Source of the DNA: Lichenicola sp965198655
Lineage (GTDB): Bacteria > Pseudomonadota > Alphaproteobacteria > Acetobacterales > Acetobacteraceae
Direction: 5' to 3'
Length of the DNA stretch: 64,000 nucleotides
Assembly: GCA_965198655.1 (NCBI GenBank)
Contig: OZ240668.1
Location: 434,001 to 498,000, forward strand
The position numbers and the translations under genes were made by a program. A model generated the notes under the pieces. The model had not been told where the DNA came from, made no database searches, and was given only the letters and a program-made list of their open reading frames with translations. Shown here piece by piece: positions 42,492 through 50,237 of the stretch (positions within the stretch are counted from its first letter, which is position 1; each line of letters starts with the position of its first letter).

Positions 42492-43355
42492 ATGCGTCTC
42501 GCTCTTCTGGTTCTGGCCTACCGCGAGCCGGAGGTGCTGCGACGCGCGATCCCGCTCTACAAGTCCGCCGGCTTCGACGTCTTCGTGCACCTGGACAAGA
42601 AGGCCGACACCGCCTCCTACCTGGCCCGCCTGGGCGACGCGGCACGCCATTGCCGCCTGATCTACCGTCGGATCGACATCTTCTGGGCCGGCTTCTCGAT
42701 GATCGAGGCGGAACTCGCCCTGATCTTCGCGGCGATGGCCGAAGGGCAGTACGACCGGTTCACCCTGGTGTCGGACGACACCTTTCCGATCCGGCCCCAG
42801 GACCGGCTGCTGCAGGTCCTGGCCGAGGACCTCGACCGGGTCATGATACGCAAGCTGGAGCCGGACGATCCGTTCATGAGCCGCTACGCGAACTTCTACC
42901 ACTTCGACCATCCGGTCAGTTCCCTGCTCGGCCGGCAGATCGAGAGTGCGACGGTCGACGACAGGTTCCTGACCGAGATGGCCTCGATCCAGCAACTGAA
43001 GGACCGCGGCAAGAAGGTGCTGGACATCTATTACGGGTCGCAGTGGTGGTCGCTGACCGCCGCCAGCATGACCACCGTGCTGGAAGCGCTGGAGGGCGAC
43101 GAACACCTGTTCGCCTCGTTCAAGTACTCCGCGGTCCCGGACGAGATCCTGTTCCAGACCGTGGTGGGCAACCTGGTCGACCGGTCGGGCGTCCGGCAGG
43201 GCATCGTCTACGTGGAATGGTCGAAGGATCCCAGGCCATACGTGTTCCGGCAGATGGACGAGCTGGACGCGATCCCGGCCGAGTATTGCTTCGTGCGCAA
43301 GGTCGGCTCGCACAGCACCGCGATCCTCGACGGGCTGACGGCGCGCCTCGCTTGA
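42492..43355 (+). CDS. GT14-family (core-2/I-branching-like) glycosyltransferase
   Basis: 287 residues. It begins with the fold-start segment LALLVLAYREPEVLRRAIPLY and has VFVHLDKKAD, RIDIFWAGFSMIEAELAL, LVSDDTFPIRP and YYGSQWWSLTAASM, which together are the signature of bacterial GT14/beta-1,6-N-acetylglucosaminyltransferase-like proteins. It likely adds a branch sugar in polysaccharide synthesis. The ATG coincides with the first strand. It is followed by an unrelated-looking gene 122 bases on. Confidence 0.82.
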   Translation: MRLALLVLAYREPEVLRRAIPLYKSAGFDVFVHLDKKADTASYLARLGDAARHCRLIYRRIDIFWAGFSMIEAELALIFAAMAEGQYDRFTLVSDDTFPIRPQDRLLQVLAEDLDRVMIRKLEPDDPFMSRYANFYHFDHPVSSLLGRQIESATVDDRFLTEMASIQQLKDRGKKVLDIYYGSQWWSLTAASMTTVLEALEGDEHLFASFKYSAVPDEILFQTVVGNLVDRSGVRQGIVYVEWSKDPRPYVFRQMDELDAIPAEYCFVRKVGSHSTAILDGLTARLA

Positions 43356-43477
43356 GGCCGGGCACGCGGCGCGCTTCACCGAAGCCGTAGGAGCCTGGCG
43401 GCGTCACGAACCGGTTTCTGGGGAACGGCATTCTCTGCTATCCGTCGGTGCAGGGGATGTGCCGGCAGGAGTGGGAC

Positions 43478-44971
43478 GTGGACGTGACAGGCCGTGCTGC
43501 CGGGATGGTGGTCTTCTCCGCGCTCTTCAACGAGAGCGACGCCTTCCTGACGACCTTCGTCCAGAACTTCCTCAACAACACCGGCGACGGCACGGTCCTA
43601 GTCATCAACCTGCCGTCCGGCCGGACGATCGCCTGCCCGCCGGCCGAGGACAGCGACCGGGTGCTGGTGTTCTCCGGAGAGGTGAAGCGCAGGAAGTTCG
43701 GCCACACCCTGCTGTCCGGGCACCTCGAATCGTTCGAGTACGCGAGCCGGACGGTCGGCGCGTTCGACTTCTTCTGCCCGCTCGCCTCCAACAGCCTGTT
43801 CGCGCGGCCCTTCAACCTGCCGGCGGCGCTGGAGAAGCTGCAAACCAAGCCGGAAACCACCTCGAACGACCTCGACGACCTGATGGAGGTGTGGTGGTGG
43901 GTGAAGGTCAAGCGCAACCCGCGCTTCGTCGCCTTTCTCAAGCGCGTGTGGGGCCTGACCCACGTGTCGCAGAACCAGATCGAGGGCTTGTTCGCGGCGC
44001 GAAGCGACTGGGCGGTGATGTACGAGCGGTTCGGGCAGATCCTCGAGCTCGGCGAAACGATCGAGCCGGAGCAGGAGTTCCCGATGGAGGAGATCCTCCC
44101 GGCGACCCTGATCAAGCAGTTCGGCTCCGGCCACTTCGCCTATATCTGTCACATCTTCTGGGCCAGGTCGTATCAGGGCAAGGTCGTCCTCGCCGACATC
44201 CTGGACATGCCGAGCCTGTTCCCGGACGAGATCTGCATCCTCAAGTGGTTCGAGCGCGATCCGAACGATCCCGCCACCGCGGCGGTGTCGACCGGCTGGA
44301 TCCAGTCCCTGCTGGGACACGTGTCGGAAAGCCTCCGGACGGAGTCCGCCGCCTCCCGGTTCGCGCACCGGATGATCCTGGAGCAGGTGACGCGCGTGCT
44401 GGCCGGGCGCGAAGCCTTCGCGCCCCTGACGGCCGGCTGGTGGACCGAGGCGACCGAGCCGGACCGGCGCTGGGTGGCGCTGACCCAGACCGTCACGATG
44501 CGGCGCGAGATGATCGCCCTGCCGGTCGAGCTGGAAGCCGGTCGGGACCTGAGGCCCTTCTACCTGTACACCGAGGACACCGGCCACGACGTGCGGCTGA
44601 GCCTGGGGATCAGCGAGACGGACAGCACGACGATCCTGCTCAGCACGTCGCTGGAAGGAGAGGACGCGGCAGCCGAGGCCGATCCCGTGCTGGAAGGCTA
44701 CCTGTATCTGCAGGCGCTGGCGCCGCCGGGCAACCGGGTGTTCCGGCTGCGCTGCGTGTCGGGGACGTCCGACATGCGCGACCGGATCAGCGGCAACGTG
44801 GTGATCCAGGACGGCGGAGGCCACCACCGCGTTCCGCCCTGCCACCCCGTCGATGTCGAGGCGGCGGAGTTCTATTATCAGCACGACCCGGCCGCGGGGG
44901 AGGAAGGAACGTGGTTCGGCATTCCCTTCTTCAGCCGGCTCGCCGTCACGCTGACCTTGGACGTCATCTAG
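43478..44971 (+). CDS. Protein of unknown function with a C-terminal beta domain, possibly a sugar-transfer-related protein
   Basis: About 497 residues. The N-terminal half starts with VVFSALFNESDAFLTTFVQNFLNNTGDGTVLVINL and contains FDFFCPLASNSLFARPFNLPAALE, a pattern reminiscent of GT14-like glycosyltransferases but without their DDTFP or SQWW motifs. A C-terminal domain (about 345-497) is rich in beta strands. GTG 43478 has GGAG six bases upstream; GTG 43448 and ATG 43457 are in frame earlier. The TAG stop is the first triplet of repeat B copy 2. Function not recognised. Confidence 0.6.
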   Translation: MDVTGRAAGMVVFSALFNESDAFLTTFVQNFLNNTGDGTVLVINLPSGRTIACPPAEDSDRVLVFSGEVKRRKFGHTLLSGHLESFEYASRTVGAFDFFCPLASNSLFARPFNLPAALEKLQTKPETTSNDLDDLMEVWWWVKVKRNPRFVAFLKRVWGLTHVSQNQIEGLFAARSDWAVMYERFGQILELGETIEPEQEFPMEEILPATLIKQFGSGHFAYICHIFWARSYQGKVVLADILDMPSLFPDEICILKWFERDPNDPATAAVSTGWIQSLLGHVSESLRTESAASRFAHRMILEQVTRVLAGREAFAPLTAGWWTEATEPDRRWVALTQTVTMRREMIALPVELEAGRDLRPFYLYTEDTGHDVRLSLGISETDSTTILLSTSLEGEDAAAEADPVLEGYLYLQALAPPGNRVFRLRCVSGTSDMRDRISGNVVIQDGGGHHRVPPCHPVDVEAAEFYYQHDPAAGEEGTWFGIPFFSRLAVTLTLDVI

Positions 44972-45075
44972 AGCATCATCCGATCGAACCGGATGGGTCG
45001 ATCGGATAAAGATGCTCGGTGAAACAACGAGCTAGAGCGTGACCCGTGAGCCGATGCGAACGGATCACGCCCTAG
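44969..45075. repeat. Dispersed 105-bp element, family B copy 2
   Basis: Same two-palindrome element as 41053-41155, with four extra bases (GGGT) in the first loop and a few substitutions in the second palindrome. It begins at the TAG stop of the upstream gene, as copy 1 does. Confidence 0.9.
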
Positions 45076-45369
45076 CGTCCCGGCCATCTGCGAACATCAC
45101 CGAACCGTAACGGAACGCCGCTTGGGTCCGCCGGGCACGCCATAAGGGCGCGCGCTGGACGGCGTGATCGCGGCTGTATCGTTATGGAAACGTCGAAAAA
45201 AGCTGCAAATACTCATGCGGTGATAGAGCGGCCGCGCGATCCTCGGTTTCTCGATCTTGACTGGAGTAGATCACTTGCGTGAGCCGTTTGCGCTCGATTA
45301 ATGTGTCCGCACCATATTTTTTATGATTTTAACGCGGCGGCGGCATCCTGCGGAGTGAACGGTAGGCAC
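45076..45369. other. Intergenic region after repeat B copy 2
   Basis: No gene is seen. The stretch is less G/C-rich than its surroundings, with A-rich (GAAAAAAGC, 45193-45201) and T-rich (45314-45322) runs and a TTGACT hexamer at 45257. It probably holds the promoter of the next large glycosyltransferase, but no convincing -10 was found. Confidence 0.4.
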
Positions 45370-48300
45370 ATGGACCTCCAGACCGATCCTGCCCAGTCCG
45401 AACGCCAGGAACCGGACGAAGCGGCGACGCCGCGTGTCGAGCCGGTCACGCAACAGCCGCGCTGGCGTCGGTTCGACGCCGTCTGGTATGCGGCCCGCTA
45501 CCGGGAAGCACTGGCCGAGCACGACGTCAAGGATGGCGAGCTGGAAGCGTTCTACTGGCAGAAGGGCTGCCGCTTCGGCCACTCGCCCAACATGTTCTTC
45601 GACGAGACCTGGTACCTGGCGACCTATCCCGACATCGCCGCCCACGTCGCGGCCGAGGGTGCCCGTTCCGGCTTCGAGCACTACATCCGCGACGGCTACA
45701 AGGACCGGTCGCCGCACTGGCTGTTCGACGAGCACTACTACCTGTCGTCCAACCGGGACGTCACCCAGGACGTGCTGCAGCGGCAGCATCTCGTCAACGG
45801 GTACGACCACTACCTCGCCATCGGCAACGCCGAGTTCCGGACCGCGCATCGCTTCTTCGACCCGCTGCTCTACGAGCAGAACGCGGACGAAAGCGACGAG
45901 GTACGCAGCCACGCCGGCGGCCCGTTCATCCGCTTCCTGCTCGACGACTGCCGCGCCGGCAGCACCGCGCGGCTGTCGTGGTACTTCGACCCGGTCTGGT
46001 ACCTGAAGACCTATCCGGAACTGCGCGAGGAGATCGCCTCGGACTGGACCTGCGCGCTGCACCACTTCCTGTGCAGCCCGGGCAAGCGGCGCCACGCCGG
46101 CCTGGAATGGTTCTCCGAGGAGTACTACGGCGCCACCTACCCGGACGTCCTGGCGGCGGTGAACAAGGGCGCCTTCCGCAACACCTACGAGCACTTCGTC
46201 AAGTTCGGCGCGGCGGAGCGCCGTCGGCCGCATGCCGACGTCGACCTGGTCGCGCATTACCGCGCGATCGCGGTGCAGGCCTCGATCGAGCGCGGCGACT
46301 ACGACAACGCGTTCACCCACTGGGTGGCGCAGCGATACGCCGCGGAGGAGGGCGGCAGCCCGCAGCCCGTCGTCGAGGCGCAGAGCAAGCAACTGTTCGC
46401 GCGCATGGCCGACACCATGCTGCCGCAGTTCGCGCGCTCGAAGCTCGACTTCACCGTGCGTGGCGAGCCTGCGGTCAGCGTCATCATCGTGCTGCACAAC
46501 AAGTTCGCCCTCACCATGACCGCGCTGTCGTCGCTGCGCGCGGTCTATGCCGGCGGGATCGAGCTGATCCTGGTCGACTCCGGATCCCGCGACGAGACCC
46601 GCCACATCGACCGCTACCTCCGCGGCGCCCGCGTCATGCACTTTCCCAACAACGTGGGCTTCGTCGCCGCCTGCAACGAGGCGCTGGCGCACGCGACGGC
46701 GCCGGCGGTGCTCTACCTGAACAACGACCTGATGCTCGGGATCAAGTCGATCGAGCTGGCCCTGGCGCGCCTCGACTCCGACCCCGGGATCGGCGCGGTC
46801 GGCGCCAAGTTCATCCGCACCAACGGCCTGCTCCAGGAGGCGGGATCGATCATCTGGCGCGACGGCTCCACGGTGGGCTACCTGCGCGACGGCGATCCGG
46901 CCCTGCCCGAGGCCAACTTCGTCCGCGACGTCGACTTCTGCTCCGGCGCCTTCCTCCTGGTGCGCGCCTCCTGCCTCAAGGCGCTGGGCGGCTTCGACGA
47001 CGACTTCCGCCCGGCCTACTACGAGGAGACCGATCTCTGCGTCCGGCTCCGCAAGAGCGGCTACCGGGTGGTCTACGACCCGTCGGTGGTGGTGCAGCAC
47101 GTCGAGTTCGGTTCCGCCAGCTCCTCGCGCTCGGCGCGCATGATCCAGCGCAACCACAAGGTGTTCGTCGAGAAGCACCTGGACTGGCTGCGCTACAAGC
47201 ATCCGCCGCGTCCGCGCAACGCCCTGTTCGCCCGTTCGCCGAAGGCAGGGCGCGGCCGCATCCTGTTCATCGAGGACCGCATCCCGATGCGCGACCTCGG
47301 CTCCGGCTACGTGCGCTCCAACGACATCGTCCACGCCATGGCGTCGCTCGGCTACCACGTCAGCGTCTACCCGGTGTATCCCGCCACCTCCAGCGTGCTG
47401 CAGACGCTGGGCGACTTCCCCGAAACGGTGGAGGTGCTGTACGACCGCGGCCAGGACCAGCTCCCGCAGTTCATCGCCGAGCGCAGCGGCTACTACGACA
47501 TCGTCTGGATCGGGCGGACGCACAACCTGGAGCGCCTGCTGCCGGTCCTGGGCGACGCGTCGTCGGCGCTGCCCGACCACAGCTTCGTGCTCGACACCGA
47601 GGCGATCGCGGCGCCGCGCCTGGTGGAGCAGGCCCGCGTCCTGGGGCGCACCCTGGAGCACGACCTGGAGACCATGCTGCGGCGCGAGCTGGACTGCGCC
47701 TATTTCTGCCAGAAGATCATCGCGGTGAACGAGCGCGACGCCGCCCTGATCCGCCTGACCGGGCACAGCAAGGTGTCGGTGCTCGGCCACCTGAAGGAGC
47801 CGGTTCCCACGCCCGCATCCTGGGCCGAGCGCAGCGACCTCCTGTTCCTGGGCGCGGTGCACGAGACCTCGAGCCCGAACTACGACAGCCTGTCCTGGTT
47901 CGTGAAGGAGGTGCTGCCGCTGCTGGACGGCCGCCTGCCGCCCGAGGTGCGGTTCAGGATCGCCGGCTACGTCGACCGCCGGGTCGACATGTCCCCGCTC
48001 GGCCGCAACAGGCGGGTCGACCTCCTCGGGCCGGTCGGCGACCTGGCCGCGCTGTACGGCGGCCACCGGGTCTTCGTGGCGCCCACCCGGTTCGCCGGCG
48101 GGATCCCGTTCAAGGTGCACGAGGCGGCGGCGCACGGCCTGCCGGTCGTCGCCACCGAGCTGCTGTGCCGCCAGGTGGGCTGGACCGACGGGACCGCCAT
48201 CCTGTCCGGCGGAACCGACGACGCGTCCGCCTTCGCCGACCAGGTCGTCGCGCTTTACGACGACGAGACCCGCTGGAACGGCGTGCGCGCGGAGGCCCTG

Positions 48301-48405
48301 CGCCGGATCGAGGCGGAGAACGGCCGGGCCGCCTATCTCGACCGGCTGGACGAGATCCTGGCCGACGTCACGGCGGACGCGCATCCAAGGCAGGCCGCGC
48401 GGTGA
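45370..48405 (+). CDS. Large multidomain protein: YP-type repeats, GT2 and GT4 domains
   Basis: About 1011 residues. The N-terminal 330 hold six repeats of about 50 residues with the core FDxxWYLxxYPD (FFDETWYLATYPDIA, LFDEHYYLSSNRDV, YFDPVWYLKTYPEL, WFSEEYYGATYPDV). A GT2 domain follows (VSVIIVLHNKFALTMTALSSL, ILVDSGSRDET, NNVGFVAACNEAL, YLNNDLMLG, GFDDDFRPAYYEETDLCVRL). The last 380 residues are a GT-B/GT4-type part (IDLD-like RIPMRDLGSGYVRS, LFLGAVHETSSPNYDSLSWF, FVAPTRFAGGIPFKVHEAAAHGLPVVAT). Two transferases on one chain suggest consecutive sugar additions. ATG 45370 is preferred over 45301; the first 23 residues of the longer form look untranslated. Confidence 0.85.
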   Translation: MDLQTDPAQSERQEPDEAATPRVEPVTQQPRWRRFDAVWYAARYREALAEHDVKDGELEAFYWQKGCRFGHSPNMFFDETWYLATYPDIAAHVAAEGARSGFEHYIRDGYKDRSPHWLFDEHYYLSSNRDVTQDVLQRQHLVNGYDHYLAIGNAEFRTAHRFFDPLLYEQNADESDEVRSHAGGPFIRFLLDDCRAGSTARLSWYFDPVWYLKTYPELREEIASDWTCALHHFLCSPGKRRHAGLEWFSEEYYGATYPDVLAAVNKGAFRNTYEHFVKFGAAERRRPHADVDLVAHYRAIAVQASIERGDYDNAFTHWVAQRYAAEEGGSPQPVVEAQSKQLFARMADTMLPQFARSKLDFTVRGEPAVSVIIVLHNKFALTMTALSSLRAVYAGGIELILVDSGSRDETRHIDRYLRGARVMHFPNNVGFVAACNEALAHATAPAVLYLNNDLMLGIKSIELALARLDSDPGIGAVGAKFIRTNGLLQEAGSIIWRDGSTVGYLRDGDPALPEANFVRDVDFCSGAFLLVRASCLKALGGFDDDFRPAYYEETDLCVRLRKSGYRVVYDPSVVVQHVEFGSASSSRSARMIQRNHKVFVEKHLDWLRYKHPPRPRNALFARSPKAGRGRILFIEDRIPMRDLGSGYVRSNDIVHAMASLGYHVSVYPVYPATSSVLQTLGDFPETVEVLYDRGQDQLPQFIAERSGYYDIVWIGRTHNLERLLPVLGDASSALPDHSFVLDTEAIAAPRLVEQARVLGRTLEHDLETMLRRELDCAYFCQKIIAVNERDAALIRLTGHSKVSVLGHLKEPVPTPASWAERSDLLFLGAVHETSSPNYDSLSWFVKEVLPLLDGRLPPEVRFRIAGYVDRRVDMSPLGRNRRVDLLGPVGDLAALYGGHRVFVAPTRFAGGIPFKVHEAAAHGLPVVATELLCRQVGWTDGTAILSGGTDDASAFADQVVALYDDETRWNGVRAEALRRIEAENGRAAYLDRLDEILADVTADAHPRQAAR

Positions 48406-48458
48406 CCGGGCAGGGCAGGCCGCGGTGCCCGGGCGCGGCGCGCACGCGCTAGGCCATC

Positions 48459-50237
48459 ATGCTTGACGAACCGACCAAGATCGTCGGCGCGATCGATTCG
48501 CTCGGATCCGGGCGCGCCGGCGGCTGGGTCAGCCGGCAGCGCGACGGGGCCTATGTGAGCGGCCTGCGGATCGAGCTGCGTCGCGGGGACACCGTGCTCT
48601 CGGCGGTGCGACCGGCCGGCCCGCGCCTCGACGTGCTGGCCGATGCGAGCCTCGACCTCGCCTTCTCCCTCCCCTGCGACGGCATCGACGAGCTGCTGGA
48701 CGGCTCCGTGACGGTGGTCGCGGTCGACCCGTCCGGCCAGGAGCTGCCGCTGGAGGTGTATCCGCCGGTGCGCGCGGCGCTGCTGCGCACGGAGACGCCG
48801 CGCACCGACAAGCCGGCCGCACGGACCGTCGCCGAGGTGGTGCAGGCGTTGTCGTCGAAGGCGCTCCCGGCCGCGAGGCGGGACGCCGACGACCGGGCGC
48901 CCAGGCGGGCAGGATCCGCACGGCCCGCGGTCGGCCCGCGCATCGCGTTCCTCGGCGCCGGCAGCACCGTGTTCGCCAAGAACCTGCTCGGCGACATCCT
49001 GGGCGAGCCTGCCCTGTCGGCGAGCCGTATCTGCCTCTACGACATCGACCCCGAGCGCCTGCGCGTGTCCGAGGTCGTGGCGGGTCGGATCGTGCAGGCC
49101 TTGGACGCGCCGGCGCAGCTCACGGCGACGACGGATCTGGGCGAGGCGCTGGACGGCGCCGACTACGCGATCAACATGATCCAGGTCGGCGGCTACCGCC
49201 CCTGCACCGTCACCGACTTCGAGATCCCCAACCGCTACGGGCTGCGCCAGACCATCGGCGACACGCTCGGCATCGGCGGCATCATGCGCGCCCTGCGCAC
49301 CGTCCCGGTGCTGCTGCGCATGGTGCGCGAGATGGAGCGGCGCTGCCCGCAGGTGCTGCACCTCAACTACGTCAACCCGATGGCGATGAACTGCTGGGCG
49401 CTGTCGCGGGACAGCCGGATCCGCACTGTCGGGCTGTGCCACAGCGTGCAGGGCACCGCGGCGGAGCTGGCGGCCGACATCGGCGTGCCGGTGGAGCGGA
49501 TCGACTACCTCGCCGCCGGCATCAACCACATGGCGTTCTTTCTCCGCTTCTCGTCCCAGGGCGAGGATCTCTATCCCCGCATACGCGAGGTGAGTGCTCG
49601 CCACCGGATGCCGCCGCACAACCGGGTCCGCTACGACCTGCTCGACCGCTTCGGCTACTTCGTGACGGAGTCCAGCGAGCACTTCGCCGAATACGTGCCG
49701 TGGTACATCAAGCGCGACCGGCCCGACCTGATCGACCGCCTCAACATCCCGCTGGACGAGTATCCGCGCCGCTGCGAGCTGCAGATCGCCGCCTGGACCG
49801 AGCAGGGGCGCGCGCTGCAGGACCCGTCGCAGCCGATCGCGGTGGTGCGGAGCCACGAATACGGCGGCCGGATCATCAACGCGATCGAGACCGGCGTGCC
49901 CGCGGTGATCTACGGCAACGTGCCGAACGCCGGCCTGATCGACAACCTGCCGCCCGAGGCCTGCGTCGAGGTGCCGTGCCTGGTGGACGGCACAGGGCTG
50001 CATCCGGTGCGTGTGGGGCGGCTGCCGCCGCAGCTTGCCGGCCTGATGCAGACCAACGTGTCGGTGCAGGCGCTGGCGGTCGAGGCGGCGCTGACCGGAC
50101 GGCGCGAGCACGTCTACCACGCGGCGATGCTGGACCCGCACACCGCCGCCGAGCTCGATCCCGACCAGATCGCCCGGCTGGTCGACGACCTGCTCGACGC
50201 GCACCGGCCCTGGCTGCCGGACGCGCTGTTCCGCTGA
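48459..50237 (+). CDS. GH4-family (alpha-galactosidase/alpha-glucosidase-like) enzyme fused to a Gly-Trp beta domain
   Basis: 592 residues. Residues 1-100 form a Gly-Trp beta-type domain (IVGAIDSLGSGRAGGWVS), then a Ala/Arg-rich linker to about 160. The rest is a complete GH4 enzyme: NAD-binding IAFLGAGSTVFAKNLLGDIL, DGADYAINMIQVGG, NPMAMNCWAL, metal-binding C327-H328 in LCHSVQGT and H357 in GINHMAFFL. GH4 enzymes use NAD and a divalent metal and act in the cytoplasm on small or phosphorylated glycosides. Its presence inside a polysaccharide assembly cluster, with the same domain the transferases carry, is unusual. The stop overlaps the next ATG (TGATG). Confidence 0.85.
   Translation: MLDEPTKIVGAIDSLGSGRAGGWVSRQRDGAYVSGLRIELRRGDTVLSAVRPAGPRLDVLADASLDLAFSLPCDGIDELLDGSVTVVAVDPSGQELPLEVYPPVRAALLRTETPRTDKPAARTVAEVVQALSSKALPAARRDADDRAPRRAGSARPAVGPRIAFLGAGSTVFAKNLLGDILGEPALSASRICLYDIDPERLRVSEVVAGRIVQALDAPAQLTATTDLGEALDGADYAINMIQVGGYRPCTVTDFEIPNRYGLRQTIGDTLGIGGIMRALRTVPVLLRMVREMERRCPQVLHLNYVNPMAMNCWALSRDSRIRTVGLCHSVQGTAAELAADIGVPVERIDYLAAGINHMAFFLRFSSQGEDLYPRIREVSARHRMPPHNRVRYDLLDRFGYFVTESSEHFAEYVPWYIKRDRPDLIDRLNIPLDEYPRRCELQIAAWTEQGRALQDPSQPIAVVRSHEYGGRIINAIETGVPAVIYGNVPNAGLIDNLPPEACVEVPCLVDGTGLHPVRVGRLPPQLAGLMQTNVSVQALAVEAALTGRREHVYHAAMLDPHTAAELDPDQIARLVDDLLDAHRPWLPDALFR

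Noticed and set aside
30379..48384. Long minus-strand frames opposite the glycosyltransferase genes (for example 30379-33594 and 45298-48384)
   Set aside because: Shadow frames of high-GC coding DNA; their translation is His/Gln/Arg/Val-rich without motifs, while the plus strand has complete enzyme families.
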